Positions 34,822-44,469 of a stretch of DNA of 64,000 nucleotides are shown one piece after another (position 1 is the first letter of the stretch; the number at the start of each line of letters is the position of its first letter). The notes below the pieces were generated by a model. It saw nothing but the letters and a program-made list of their open reading frames with translations, ran no database searches and was not told the origin of the DNA. Source of the stretch: Acetobacterium woodii DSM 1030 (lineage in GTDB: Bacteria; Bacillota; Clostridia; Eubacteriales; Eubacteriaceae); contig NC_016894.1 in the NCBI RefSeq assembly GCF_000247605.1, positions 1,663,732-1,727,731 on the forward strand, written 5' to 3'. The position numbers and the translations under genes were made by a program.

Positions 34822-36075
34822 ATGGATAATAGTACAATAAGTTTTATTGGCATTTTAGGGTTGATGTTGCTTATTTCAGCCTATTTTTCTGCAACAGAAA
34901 CAGCCTTTTCTTCACTTAATCGTATTCGGATAAAAAATCTTGCTAAAGACGGAAACAAACGAGCAGCTCAAGTTTTAGAGCTTTCTGAAAATTTTGATAC
35001 GCTTTTATCGACTATTTTAATTGGCAATAATATTGTTAACATTGCTTCGGCATCGATTGCAACGGTCGTATTTGTAAAATATTATGGAAATGCCGGAGTA
35101 ACTATTTCGACAGTTGTCATGACCATTGCCGTGCTTATTTTTGGGGAGATTACACCTAAAAGTTTAGCCAAAGATTCACCGGAAAAATTTGCGATGTTTG
35201 CCGCGCCGATGATTCGTTTTTTGATCGTTATTTTAATGCCGGTCAATTTTCTTTTTATGCTTTGGAAAAAATTTCTTTCCAAGTTGGTGAAAGTATCTGA
35301 TGAACGAAGTATGACGGAAGAAGAATTATTAACCATCGTAGAGGAAGCCGAAAACGATGGTGGTATTGAACTCCAGGATGGGGAACTGATCCGAAGTGCC
35401 ATTGAGTTTAATGACTTGGATGTGGATGATATCCTGACCCATCGCGTTGATGTGGTGGCAATTGATATTGATAATCATAAAGAAGACATTGAAAAAATAT
35501 TTTTTGATACTGGTTTTTCACGTCTGCCGGTTTACCAAGGAACAATTGACCAGATTATCGGTTTTATCAACCATAAAGATTTTACTCATTATGTGGCCAA
35601 TGGGGACAGTTCATTAAATGATATTATTAATCCGGTTTTATTTATTACTCCGAATATGAAAATATCCAAACTGTTAACCTTGCTCCAACAAAAAAAATGT
35701 CATATTGCCGTGGTCTCGGATGAGTACGGTGGAACCGCCGGAATTGTCACACTGGAGGATGTCATTGAGGAATTGGTTGGCGAAATATGGGACGAACATG
35801 ATGAAGTTATTGATGAGTTTGTAAAAGTTACCGAAAATGAATATAAGATATTAGGTAAAGCTAATCTGGGAAAAATGTTTGATCTGTTTGATATGGATGA
35901 CGAATTTGATATGATTACGGTGGGAGGATGGATTGTCGAACTGTTGGACAGAGTTCCGGCAATCGGTGAATCATTTGAATATGAGGATTTAACGATCACG
36001 ATCATCCAGGCAGATGAACGTCATGTCATTGAAATTAAGGTTATTAAACAACAAAGAATTGTAACAGAAGATTAA
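34822..36075 (+). CDS. CNNM/CorC-type membrane protein with CBS pair (TlyC/HlyC family)
   Basis: Residues 1-190 form the DUF21/CNNM transmembrane domain with ISAYFSATETAFSSLN and four membrane helices. Two CBS domains (about 200-325) follow, with FFDTGFSRLPVYQGT and CHIAVVSDEYGGTAGIVTLEDVIEELVGEI. A CorC_HlyC transporter-associated domain ends the protein. Length 417 is usual. Members export or regulate Mg2+; the old name hemolysin is not well founded. GGGAGGAATCTTAGTC gives the ribosome site. Confidence 0.92.
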   Translation: MDNSTISFIGILGLMLLISAYFSATETAFSSLNRIRIKNLAKDGNKRAAQVLELSENFDTLLSTILIGNNIVNIASASIATVVFVKYYGNAGVTISTVVMTIAVLIFGEITPKSLAKDSPEKFAMFAAPMIRFLIVILMPVNFLFMLWKKFLSKLVKVSDERSMTEEELLTIVEEAENDGGIELQDGELIRSAIEFNDLDVDDILTHRVDVVAIDIDNHKEDIEKIFFDTGFSRLPVYQGTIDQIIGFINHKDFTHYVANGDSSLNDIINPVLFITPNMKISKLLTLLQQKKCHIAVVSDEYGGTAGIVTLEDVIEELVGEIWDEHDEVIDEFVKVTENEYKILGKANLGKMFDLFDMDDEFDMITVGGWIVELLDRVPAIGESFEYEDLTITIIQADERHVIEIKVIKQQRIVTED

Positions 36076-36152
36076 AAAACGGTTGATTTTAGATAAGTTG
36101 TTGAGTTACGATAATATTAAAAATATCGTTATCTTAACTGAAAAAATTTAAA

Positions 36153-36187
36153 TGCTCCTGAAGACGAAGGTCTTCAGGAGCATTTTT
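36153..36187. terminator. Bidirectional terminator between convergent genes
   Basis: TGCTCCTGAAGAC and GTCTTCAGGAGCA form a perfect 13-bp stem with a GAAG loop and a five-T tail on the plus strand. It separates the CBS-domain gene from the end of the bza operon. Confidence 0.9.
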
Positions 36188-36195
36188 AGTATGGT

Positions 36196-37680
36196 TTAAA
36201 GCATGATATTGTCGACGGTTTCATTAAAGGTGGTGATATATTCATTTCTTTTTTCAAGAGTTAAAGTTTTACCTTTTAGTAAATAGAGATAGTCTTCAAA
36301 AGATTGAATCAGTAGACTGTTAAGCAGATTATATTTTTCTAAAATAACCGGATCTTTTTTAAAACTTAACTCCCAGGTATCTTTCATGTAGGAAAAGATA
36401 TGGTTGGTCATATCGCGAAGCATTCCGGCTAACATCGCGACCTTGGGATTAAGGTAATCGGTATCGGCTTCATACGTGGAATGTTCGGAAATGTTCAGCC
36501 GCCCCTGATCCTGAAGGATTTTGTAGGATGAGCTCCCTTGGAGAATAATCATGTGATGATATAATACATTGACACTGATTTCCAGTTTATCAAGCAGACC
36601 ATTTCGTTTTAGAAAGTCATAATTAATTTTTAAATCTTCCAAGGTCGAGTCGGGCTCAAACATAATAAAACCGACGCTGGGTTCAATGCCATATTTTCTA
36701 AGAATCCGCAGGGCATTTTCATTATCTTCAACAGTTGTCAGCTTATTCAGTCGTTTAAGGGCTTCATCACGGCCGCTTTCCAGACCGATCAGGATATGTT
36801 TAAGTCCGGCCTCGACCAGTGCTGCAATTGTTTCATCTTCAATATCATTGGCACGGGCTTCGATCCCAAAATGAATAGCGCGTTGTTTGAGCAAAGCTGC
36901 CAGTTTCAAGACCCGTTCTTTTCCGGCTTTTCCCGGACCATAAAAGTTGGGGTCCATAAAATAAAAATAGCGAATATCGGTTTCTTTCATGATGACATCA
37001 ATTTCAGCAATAATGTTCTCAGGACTACGTCCGCGCCATTTTCTTACATTGTTGCCATAATAGGGATTAATATAACAGAAGGTGCAGCCGCCATAACAAC
37101 CGCGACTGCCGGAAATATTGACTTCTCCAAATGAATAGGAGCTTTTGTTACGCAGCGGAAAAGGCAATGAATCGATATCCAAGACAACTTCTCCACGGGT
37201 TGCCACGATGCCATCACTTGTGCGTTGGGCAATACCCTTAGATGGAATCGTTGGAAACGCTTCAACGAGTTTTAAAAAAGTCAGTTCGGTTTCACCCAAA
37301 AGTGCTGAATCAAGGGCAGGACAACGACTTAAGATTTCTTCATAGGCAAAAGTAGGATAAAAGCCATAAACACAAACGTAGGCAATGGCATAAGTTGTTT
37401 TGACATGTTCAATAAATTGATAGAGGGTTTTATTATCCTCCCAATGATAGACCAGATGAATGCCAAGAATAACCGGACGAATTTCTTTGATTCGGGCTTC
37501 AATTGTTGGGTAGTCGAGTTTTTCGAGATAGCCGTCGACAATGGTGACATCAATATCGCGGGAAGCAAGGATGCCGCCGATATAACCAGTATTTAAACAG
37601 GCTGACAGCGGCGCATTAGCAATATCATTGCAGCGTTCTTCGGCGTAAGAGCGGGGATGTTCTAAAAGCATGACTTTCAT
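36196..37680 (-). CDS. bzaE: BzaE: cobalamin-binding radical SAM methyltransferase, last DMB step
   Basis: The start ATG at 37680 follows AGGAGGTCACCCC and overlaps the bzaD stop by ATGA; a longer frame to 37698 is unlikely. The N-terminal 140 residues are a B12-binding Rossmann domain (MKVMLLEHPRSYAEER, GIHLVYHWED), then the radical SAM motif CYGGCTFC. It is the sixth gene of the operon. In the characterised Eubacterium limosum pathway BzaE converts 5-methoxy-6-methylbenzimidazole to 5,6-dimethylbenzimidazole. Role assigned by position and family. Confidence 0.87.
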   Translation of the reverse strand: MKVMLLEHPRSYAEERCNDIANAPLSACLNTGYIGGILASRDIDVTIVDGYLEKLDYPTIEARIKEIRPVILGIHLVYHWEDNKTLYQFIEHVKTTYAIAYVCVYGFYPTFAYEEILSRCPALDSALLGETELTFLKLVEAFPTIPSKGIAQRTSDGIVATRGEVVLDIDSLPFPLRNKSSYSFGEVNISGSRGCYGGCTFCYINPYYGNNVRKWRGRSPENIIAEIDVIMKETDIRYFYFMDPNFYGPGKAGKERVLKLAALLKQRAIHFGIEARANDIEDETIAALVEAGLKHILIGLESGRDEALKRLNKLTTVEDNENALRILRKYGIEPSVGFIMFEPDSTLEDLKINYDFLKRNGLLDKLEISVNVLYHHMIILQGSSSYKILQDQGRLNISEHSTYEADTDYLNPKVAMLAGMLRDMTNHIFSYMKDTWELSFKKDPVILEKYNLLNSLLIQSFEDYLYLLKGKTLTLEKRNEYITTFNETVDNIML

Positions 37681-39005
37681 GGGGTGACCTCCTGCCACAT
37701 AAAGATATTTTTTTTAGTATGATAAATTTCCAGATCGTAGCGCACCCGATCAAAAGGCTGGGGGTTGTAATAGGTCGGGTAAAGAAGATCGGTTTCGGCG
37801 GTAATGACACCATTTTCAAGGGCTTGCCGGGCAACCTTGGTACCCGGCAGGATGCGGATGTTATTAAGAACAATGGTCCCCAGTGTTTTTGATTGATGAT
37901 GGATATCATAAATAGCATCAATTAGCGCTTTTGCTTCTTGTTGAGTGGCTGGCGTATCGCCAGGGGTATTAACCAAAAAGTGATAAACGGTGACGACACC
38001 GCTATTAGCAAGCACCTGAGCGGTATTGAGAATATCCTGAATAACCATATGTTTATCCATTGCATCCAAGGCCGTTTGGCTTAAACCATCAGGCGACAGG
38101 GAAAAACATTCACAGCCTGATGCTTTATAAAGGGCCACGTTTTCTTCAGTTAACAGATTTTCGCGAAAAAATCCACTCCAGTTTATTTTTAGCTGGCGGC
38201 TGATTAGTTCTTCACAGATAGCATCCAGATGAGACACTGGAATGTTTACCACGGAATCGGTGAAATGAATGCGGGTAACGCCGTAATTTTCATATAAAAA
38301 CTGAATTTCGTCAACGACTGAGGCCGGGGTACGACAACGCATTTTGTGACCCTGTAGCTGGGGGTAAGAACAATAACCACAGGTAAAACAGCAGCCGCGT
38401 TTGCTTTCAACGCCGATACCTTCGACGTATTTATTGACTTCAAGGTATGGCCGGGGATTAAGCAGATCTCGGTTGGGCATTTCATAGTTGCTCATATCGT
38501 AGTCACCAACCGGTGGAACAATCCGGATTTTTTCATTTTCGCGGTAACAAAGTCCCGGTAAAAGTGGTGGCTTTTCGAGATTTTCCAGCAGCGGAACAAT
38601 GATTTTTTCAGCTTCGCCGGTAACACCATAAGTTATCTCGGGATATTCAGTCATTAATCGTTCCGGAAATAGTGAAAAACCAGTACCGCCAACTAATATG
38701 GTGGTGGATGGACAACAGTGTTTAATAAAGGACAGCGTTACCGCAAAAGGCGGAATCAGTGAGGAGGTTTTATTTCCCAGCGGATCGATATTTCTTAAAG
38801 ACAGACAAACAACATCAGGCTGATGGGTGGCGAGTTGAATCCGCAAATCACCGTAGGGATCCATCGACATGTTCATATCAAAAAGAGAGAGAGTATGGTT
38901 AGTTTGACGTTCGACCTGGGACGCCAATACGACAATTCCGATGGGATAAACCCGTTCGATGTCGATACCCTCCATTGAGAGGGCTTGGACGAAAAGTATT
39001 TTCAT
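37677..39005 (-). CDS. bzaD: BzaD: cobalamin-binding radical SAM C-methyltransferase
   Basis: The 442-residue protein has an N-terminal B12-binding-like domain (MKILFVQALSMEGIDIERVY, VVCLSLRNIDPL, ILVGGTGFSLFP) and the radical SAM motif CCFTCGYC in the middle. In the known pathway BzaD adds the C6 methyl to 5-methoxybenzimidazole. It starts 21 nt after bzaC with AAGGAGCAACC as ribosome site and ends with a 4-nt overlap with bzaE. It shares the architecture of BzaE but differs in sequence; the D and E names follow gene order. Confidence 0.87.
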   Translation of the reverse strand: MKILFVQALSMEGIDIERVYPIGIVVLASQVERQTNHTLSLFDMNMSMDPYGDLRIQLATHQPDVVCLSLRNIDPLGNKTSSLIPPFAVTLSFIKHCCPSTTILVGGTGFSLFPERLMTEYPEITYGVTGEAEKIIVPLLENLEKPPLLPGLCYRENEKIRIVPPVGDYDMSNYEMPNRDLLNPRPYLEVNKYVEGIGVESKRGCCFTCGYCSYPQLQGHKMRCRTPASVVDEIQFLYENYGVTRIHFTDSVVNIPVSHLDAICEELISRQLKINWSGFFRENLLTEENVALYKASGCECFSLSPDGLSQTALDAMDKHMVIQDILNTAQVLANSGVVTVYHFLVNTPGDTPATQQEAKALIDAIYDIHHQSKTLGTIVLNNIRILPGTKVARQALENGVITAETDLLYPTYYNPQPFDRVRYDLEIYHTKKNIFMWQEVTP

Positions 39006-39026
39006 GGTTGCTCCTTGAAATGTATT

Positions 39027-40574
39027 TTACGCTAATAATAACAGTCCGTAATATTTAATCATGTCATTTTCAGATGAAAGGGTTTTTAGGTGTTCGCCAT
39101 TGGCACGAATGGTTTCAAAAACATCAATGCCCGAACCTTCCATTGAGGGACGACGATCTTTAGTGTTCTGACAGGGCTTCTGAGGATCGCAGTTGGGACA
39201 CAGGGCACAGGGCCCGGCCCATAAGGCAAAGGCTTTATGATAGCCGACGCCAAAAGCTAATTTTTCAGCTGCTAATATTTTTTGTTGAAAGTCACGAGTT
39301 GGCGGTTCACCCTTTAAAAGCAAGGCAGTAGTATATTTTGCCAGTAGATTTTTGGTGTCAGCCATGCTCAAGGTGTTGGCATCACAATTTTTTTTACCAA
39401 AAAAATCGCAACCGTAACGGCATTTATGTTGAACAAAGTCGGAAATCACGACAGCAGTCGGCGATATTTCCTGAACCTCCTGAAACCCCAAAGCTTTAAT
39501 AGGATAAATTAGCTGTTCGATGGCGGTGATGGCACAATGCTTTAGCACTGAAGGCGATTTGGCGGCAAAAATTAAGGCGGTATCGGTTTCTAAGGGAATC
39601 AGCGGTGATACGGTTAGCTGATTATGTATTAGCGTATCGATGACCCAGCGACCTGAAAAAACTTTGCCGTTATAGGTGTTTAAAAACATATTTACATCAG
39701 AAAGATGGGCTTTTAGGGGGTCGTGTTCATTGAAAAAATCGTGGATGAGTATAATGCCGTCATCGGCCAGATATTTAGCAGCTGTTTTTAAAACCAGTTC
39801 ATTTTCGGTTTCAGCATAGGCATGAACAATGTTGGAAAGAATAATAAGCTGATATTTTTGATTCAGTTCCCATTCCGGTTCCAGAATATTTCCCGGGTGA
39901 TAGTCAACCCGGGAAGAAAATTCGGTGGCATCAATATGTTTTTTGGTATAGGGCAGAATTTGCTCAATATCCAGCAGTGTCGCGTGGGTATCGGGAAAAC
40001 GTGCTAAAAAAGCCAGGGACATCGCACCGGAACCGGCACCGATATCAAGAATGGCACCACTTAAATCATTAAAAAAGCGAGTGCAATCGCTGGCTTTTAG
40101 TTTAGCTACGTTATCCATAGCGTTAATATACTGGGAACGACGCTGATTTAGTTCGTCTTCACTGATTTCATCCGGCAGAAAATTGATCCGCCCGCCATTT
40201 TTAAGGGCAGATTTAAGTGTTGACCAGTCGGTGGCGAGATTTTTTCGCCATAAAATGGAGTCGCCCTGGTAAAGCGGACTTTCTTTTAGCAGATAGTCTT
40301 TGGTAATAAGCTGATTATAATAGATGGTCTTATAACTTCCAATTAAACCGAGACTGATTAACAGATCCAAATAACGGGATAGGGCTTTGGGATTAGCATC
40401 TAATTTGGGGGCTAATTCAGAAAGGGTTACCCCTTGAATACCAAAATCATTGATAACTTCAAAAAGATTCATTTCCAAAGCGGTGAATAAGGCGTCAGAA
40501 ACCCAATAAGCGGTCGAAATATCTTCAAGATATTGGCCGCCATTGGTGTGAGGATCATACCCTTTCATGACCAT
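39027..40574 (-). CDS. bzaC: BzaC: O-methyltransferase fused to a DUF2284-like Cys-rich domain
   Basis: ATG 40574 (MVMKGYDPHTNG) follows CAGGAGTCACCA and overlaps cobT by 20 nt. Residues 20-110 form a winged-helix dimer domain and 110-345 a SAM methyltransferase with DIGAGSG at 177-183. In the known pathway BzaC methylates 5-hydroxybenzimidazole to 5-methoxybenzimidazole. The last 165 residues add a DUF2284-like metal-binding domain with HKCRYGCDFFGKKNC and CALCPNCDPQKPC, able to hold a cluster or zinc. Its purpose is unknown. The protein of 515 residues is far longer than a simple O-methyltransferase of about 340. Confidence 0.85.
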   Translation of the reverse strand: MVMKGYDPHTNGGQYLEDISTAYWVSDALFTALEMNLFEVINDFGIQGVTLSELAPKLDANPKALSRYLDLLISLGLIGSYKTIYYNQLITKDYLLKESPLYQGDSILWRKNLATDWSTLKSALKNGGRINFLPDEISEDELNQRRSQYINAMDNVAKLKASDCTRFFNDLSGAILDIGAGSGAMSLAFLARFPDTHATLLDIEQILPYTKKHIDATEFSSRVDYHPGNILEPEWELNQKYQLIILSNIVHAYAETENELVLKTAAKYLADDGIILIHDFFNEHDPLKAHLSDVNMFLNTYNGKVFSGRWVIDTLIHNQLTVSPLIPLETDTALIFAAKSPSVLKHCAITAIEQLIYPIKALGFQEVQEISPTAVVISDFVQHKCRYGCDFFGKKNCDANTLSMADTKNLLAKYTTALLLKGEPPTRDFQQKILAAEKLAFGVGYHKAFALWAGPCALCPNCDPQKPCQNTKDRRPSMEGSGIDVFETIRANGEHLKTLSSENDMIKYYGLLLLA

Positions 40575-41643
40575 TGGTGACTCCTGCATCTTCAAAGGTT
40601 AACATATCGTTCATGATGCGCGCGGACGATTCCACTAAATGCATCGCAACGGCGGCACCGGTACCTTCGCCCAGTCTGAAATTCAGGTTAAGCAGCGGCC
40701 GTAACCCTAACGCTTGCCACATCAGCTGATGACCCGGTTCTTCAGACTGATGAGAGGGGATCATATAATCCAGTGACTGCGGACAAAGCGCTTTGGCAAT
40801 TAAGGCCCCGGCGGTGGAAATAAAACCGTCAACTAAAACCGGTACCTTGAGATAGGAAGCACCCAGGATAACTCCGGCAATACCGGCAATTTCAAAACCG
40901 CCAACTTTAGCGAGGACATCGATGGGGTCACTTTTATCGGGTTGATGATAATTGATCGATTCCCGAATCACCTTGATTTTTTTGAGTAAGGCGGTATTAT
41001 CAATACCGGTGCCACGACCAGTGACCGAAGATACCGGGTATTCAGCCATAACTGCTAAAATAGCAGCACTGGGGGTGGTATTTCCGATCCCCATATCGCC
41101 GGTTGCCAAAAGGTTGACCCCTTGTTCTTCAATGACTTTAGCAGCGACGTTGATACCAGCCTCGAGGGCGGCAATGGCTTGCTCACGAGTCATTGCGGGT
41201 TCTTTGTAAAAGTTTTTTGTGCCATAGTCAATTTTGCAATCAATGATTGCGCCGTTGTTAACCAGTTCAGGCATGTCAACGGCAACGCCCATATCCACAA
41301 CAATGACTTCGGCACCGGCAACTTTAGCTAAAATGTTGATGCCGGCCCCGCCTTTAACAAAATTTTCGACCATTTGCGGCGTGACTTCCTGGGGAAAAGC
41401 GGAAACGCCTTCGGCAACCACGCCATGGTCTCCGGCCATGGTAATAACCATTTTTTTATCAACGGTGGGACGAATGGTTCGTTGGATGCCAGATAATTGT
41501 TCACCGATAACGAGCAGTTGGCCCAAACTCCATGGCGGGATTGCTAATTTTTCGATGTGATCGCGAGCCGCCTGTTGCCATTTAGGATCAGCCGGTTCGG
41601 TTGCTTCGATGACTTGGTTAAGGGTATATTTGGTATTTATCAT
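40555..41643 (-). CDS. cobT: Nicotinate-nucleotide:dimethylbenzimidazole phosphoribosyltransferase
   Basis: The 362-residue protein has DKKMVITMAGDHGVVAEGVSAFPQ, FVKGGAGINILAK, LLATGDMGIGNTTPSAA and the C-terminal catalytic Glu in RLGEGTGAAVAM. CobT activates the lower-ligand base by attaching ribose phosphate from nicotinate mononucleotide. It is the third gene of the bza operon, so it is probably tuned to the benzimidazole made here. The 125-nt gap before it holds an inverted repeat (41686-41729). Confidence 0.95.
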   Translation of the reverse strand: MINTKYTLNQVIEATEPADPKWQQAARDHIEKLAIPPWSLGQLLVIGEQLSGIQRTIRPTVDKKMVITMAGDHGVVAEGVSAFPQEVTPQMVENFVKGGAGINILAKVAGAEVIVVDMGVAVDMPELVNNGAIIDCKIDYGTKNFYKEPAMTREQAIAALEAGINVAAKVIEEQGVNLLATGDMGIGNTTPSAAILAVMAEYPVSSVTGRGTGIDNTALLKKIKVIRESINYHQPDKSDPIDVLAKVGGFEIAGIAGVILGASYLKVPVLVDGFISTAGALIAKALCPQSLDYMIPSHQSEEPGHQLMWQALGLRPLLNLNFRLGEGTGAAVAMHLVESSARIMNDMLTFEDAGVTNGHERV

Positions 41644-41685
41644 GATTTTATTCCTTTCAGAAGCATTTTTAAAATCCAGAAGTAA

Positions 41686-41729
41686 CCGGTAAGACTAAAA
41701 TCCAGACGATTAGGAACTGGTCTTACCGG
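41686..41729. repeat. 10-bp inverted repeat between bzaB and cobT
   Basis: CCGGTAAGAC (41686-41695) pairs with GTCTTACCGG (41720-41729). There is no T-run, so it is more likely an mRNA processing or stability hairpin than a terminator. Confidence 0.45.
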
Positions 41730-41768
41730 ACTTGAAAGTATGACAAATGATAAGCTGAAGAACTTTTT

Positions 41769-43052
41769 TTAGGATAAACCGAAAAACTCAGCGGCAACAT
41801 CGGCCGGGCATTTACTGTCCTGGCAAACTGAACAACCGTGAGACGGTTTTTGAGCCGCGAAAGCGGCGACCAGATTAGCCTGATTAATGGCGTTTTTCAC
41901 CTGATCTTCCTGATTTCTGGCAACCCGTGCTTTAGACATGGCCAAATCGCGGTTCCAGGCAAAGCCACCACGTTTTAAGACATTAGCGGCATTAGCGGCA
42001 ATGCGGGTTGTTTCAACCCCAATGCGGACATCTTCTTCATTGGGAAGACCTAAATGTTCAGCCGGGGTCAGATAACATAAGAAATCAGCACCATGCATGC
42101 CGGCAAATGCGCCACCGATAGAGCCGGAGATATTATCGTAACCAGGTGCTACATCAGTGGCCAGGAAACCAAGGATATAATAAGGAACTTCAAAGCAAAG
42201 GCGTTTTTGGAGTAGCATCGCCGTGGGAATGTGGTTTAGTGGCACATGGCCCGGTCCTTCTACCATGACCTGAACGCCAGCTTCCAGAGCACGTTTGGTT
42301 AATTCACCGGCAACCATGAGGCCTCGCAGGTGGGCCTGATCCAGCGAATCGGCATTAGCCCCGGGGCGAATGGCATCGCCGATACTGAGCACTGTATCGG
42401 TAGCTTTAAGAATTTCCAGAAGTCGATCAAATTCGGCATAAAGGGGATTTTCTTTATCGTTATGGAACATCCATCCAGTTAGTAATGAGCCGCCGCGGCT
42501 GACAACATCGGCAACACGACCGGTTTTCTTTAAGATTTTGAGTAAATCCATATTGAGCGCACTATGCACAGCCATGAAATCCATGCCGGCTTGGCATTGC
42601 TTTTCAATTACTTCAAACAGATCGTCGGAGGTCATATTAACCATCAATCCTCTTTTTTCAGCGGCTTCTTTAGCCGCCTGATAGACGGGCACACAACCGG
42701 CCGCGATGTTTGAGTTGGTCAGACTTAGGGTTCGCATGGTATCAATGTCTTCACCCATACTGAGATCCATAAAGCCGTGAGCACCAGCTTCTTCAATGAT
42801 CTTTAGTTTTTTGACTTCCATTTCCATATCATCACGATCGCCGGAGGTGCCCATTAAACCATTAACTTTAACATCCAGGCCGCCGCCAATCCCACATATT
42901 TTAGAACGTTTTCGGAATTTGTTTTTGGGAATAACAATTTTTCCACAGGCAACTCCGGCTCGGATGAATTCAGGCGTGAACCCTTCATTGAGAGCCACCA
43001 TTTCCATTTCTTCGGTAATTTTTCCCGCACGGGCTTTTATCATTTGGGTCAT
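41769..43052 (-). CDS. bzaB: BzaB: ThiC-like radical SAM enzyme for 5-hydroxybenzimidazole
   Basis: ATG 43052 (MTQMIKARAGKITEEM) follows GCGAGGATAAA; the longer frame to 43136 overlaps bzaA. The 427-residue protein is a ThiC paralogue with the C-terminal cluster motif CSVCQDSKC (CX2CX4C). With BzaA it converts aminoimidazole ribotide to 5-hydroxybenzimidazole in the characterised pathway. Two adjacent ThiC paralogues followed by cobT distinguish this from thiamine synthesis. Gap to bzaA is 23 nt. Confidence 0.9.
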   Translation of the reverse strand: MTQMIKARAGKITEEMEMVALNEGFTPEFIRAGVACGKIVIPKNKFRKRSKICGIGGGLDVKVNGLMGTSGDRDDMEMEVKKLKIIEEAGAHGFMDLSMGEDIDTMRTLSLTNSNIAAGCVPVYQAAKEAAEKRGLMVNMTSDDLFEVIEKQCQAGMDFMAVHSALNMDLLKILKKTGRVADVVSRGGSLLTGWMFHNDKENPLYAEFDRLLEILKATDTVLSIGDAIRPGANADSLDQAHLRGLMVAGELTKRALEAGVQVMVEGPGHVPLNHIPTAMLLQKRLCFEVPYYILGFLATDVAPGYDNISGSIGGAFAGMHGADFLCYLTPAEHLGLPNEEDVRIGVETTRIAANAANVLKRGGFAWNRDLAMSKARVARNQEDQVKNAINQANLVAAFAAQKPSHGCSVCQDSKCPADVAAEFFGLS

Positions 43053-43075
43053 TATTTTATCCTCGCTTTCTCGTT

Positions 43076-44356
43076 TTAATCTCGTAAATATTTGCCAACA
43101 ATTTTCATGGCACAAAAATCGCCGCACATACTGCATTCAGAAGAAAAGTTGGTGCTGCGGTCTTTCCACACTTTGGTAGCCGTTTCAGTATCGATGGCCA
43201 GTTGCATTTGTTTTTTCCAGTTTAATTCTCGTCGGGCGACGGACATTTCATGATCCCAGGCGATGGCAGCGGGATGGCCTTTTCCGACATCACCGGCATG
43301 GGCGGCAATACGACTTGCCATAACCCCGGTGTAGACATCCTCAGCATTTGGCATGCCAATGTGTTCAGCCGGAGTAACATAACAAAGGAAGTCGGCACCG
43401 TAATAAGAAGCGATGGCACCACCGATGGCACCAGTCACATGATCCATTCCGGCACCGGAATCGGTTGGCAGACAACCAAAAACGAAATAAGGAGCACCGC
43501 CGCATAATTGTTTCTGTAATTGTACCGTGGTCTGGATTTGATCCAGGGGTACATGTCCGGGACCTTTGACCATCACCTGAACGCCGGCAGCACGGGCTTT
43601 TTTTACCAGGCCGCCTAAAATCACCAGTTCATGAACCTGCGCGCCATCTAATGAATCAGCAATACAGCCGGGACGCATGCCATCGGCAAAACTTAAAACA
43701 ACATCATATTTTTTGCAAATTTCCAGGACCCGATCATATTGGCTGAAAAAAGGGTTTTCACAGTGGTTGTGAACCATCCAGCCAATCAGGTGCGAACCGC
43801 CATAACTGACCAAGGGATCGATCCGACCTTCTTCTTTGGCCCGGTTGATAACATCCATGGTGGTACCGCAATGGAGTGCTAAAAAGCTGACCCCTTCGGC
43901 AGCATGTTTTTCCATCATTTCAAACATATCATCGGGAGTCATATCTAAAGCGGTGCCATATTTTTCCTGGGCATAAGCTAATGTTTGGTAGAGCGGCAGG
44001 GTGCCAACCGGACGATCGACTGTTTTAAGCACTGTTTCCCGCATTTGGTCAATCGGACCACGAACACTTAAATCCATCAGAGTATCCGTTTTAGCTTTTA
44101 TCGCCATCGCAATTTTGGCCATTTCGCTGTCAATGGTATCATCGTTTTCATACATCCCAACACTGGCAGAGACCTTCGTAAACAGGCCTTTTCCGACGGC
44201 AACAGGGTTGATGTTTTGACGCCAGCTTTTGAGAATAACAATCTCACCGCTCGCAACTCCAGCACGAATAATCTCAGGGTCGATCCCTTCTTTTTGGGCC
44301 ACATAAATCATTTCCGCAGTGAGCTCACCGGCTCGGGCTTTTTCTAAAATTGTCAT
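43076..44356 (-). CDS. bzaA: BzaA: ThiC-like radical SAM enzyme for 5-hydroxybenzimidazole
   Basis: ATG 44356 (MTILEKARAGELTAEM) follows TTGAGGAGGAAACT, a strong ribosome site; the longer frame is not needed. The 426-residue ThiC paralogue ends with CSMCGDFC, i.e. CX2CX3C, one residue shorter than the CX2CX4C of ThiC and of BzaB next door. It is the first gene after the riboswitch. It acts with BzaB on aminoimidazole ribotide. The pair shares blocks such as PGHVPLDQIQT and YVTPAEHIGMPNAEDV. Confidence 0.9.
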   Translation of the reverse strand: MTILEKARAGELTAEMIYVAQKEGIDPEIIRAGVASGEIVILKSWRQNINPVAVGKGLFTKVSASVGMYENDDTIDSEMAKIAMAIKAKTDTLMDLSVRGPIDQMRETVLKTVDRPVGTLPLYQTLAYAQEKYGTALDMTPDDMFEMMEKHAAEGVSFLALHCGTTMDVINRAKEEGRIDPLVSYGGSHLIGWMVHNHCENPFFSQYDRVLEICKKYDVVLSFADGMRPGCIADSLDGAQVHELVILGGLVKKARAAGVQVMVKGPGHVPLDQIQTTVQLQKQLCGGAPYFVFGCLPTDSGAGMDHVTGAIGGAIASYYGADFLCYVTPAEHIGMPNAEDVYTGVMASRIAAHAGDVGKGHPAAIAWDHEMSVARRELNWKKQMQLAIDTETATKVWKDRSTNFSSECSMCGDFCAMKIVGKYLRD

Positions 44357-44396
44357 AGTTTCCTCCTCAACATTCATTGTTTAGATAATTTTGCAA

Positions 44397-44444
44397 ATAA
44401 AAAAGTCCATAGTTATTATTCGAAAAATAATAACCATGAACTTT
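44397..44444 (-). terminator. Riboswitch expression-platform terminator
   Basis: On the minus strand a stem formed by AAAGTTCATGGTTATTATT and AATAATAACTATGGACTTT with a short TTTTCG-type loop is followed by a T-run. It lies between the B12 aptamer and bzaA, so cobalamin binding should stop transcription. Confidence 0.85.
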
Positions 44445-44469
44445 ACCTTCATTCATACATAACCGATCC

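Noticed and set aside
36196-44356. Two thiC copies for thiamine synthesis
   Set aside because: Both ThiC-like genes are followed by cobT, a methyltransferase and two B12-type radical SAM genes, and the switch is a cobalamin aptamer, not a TPP one.
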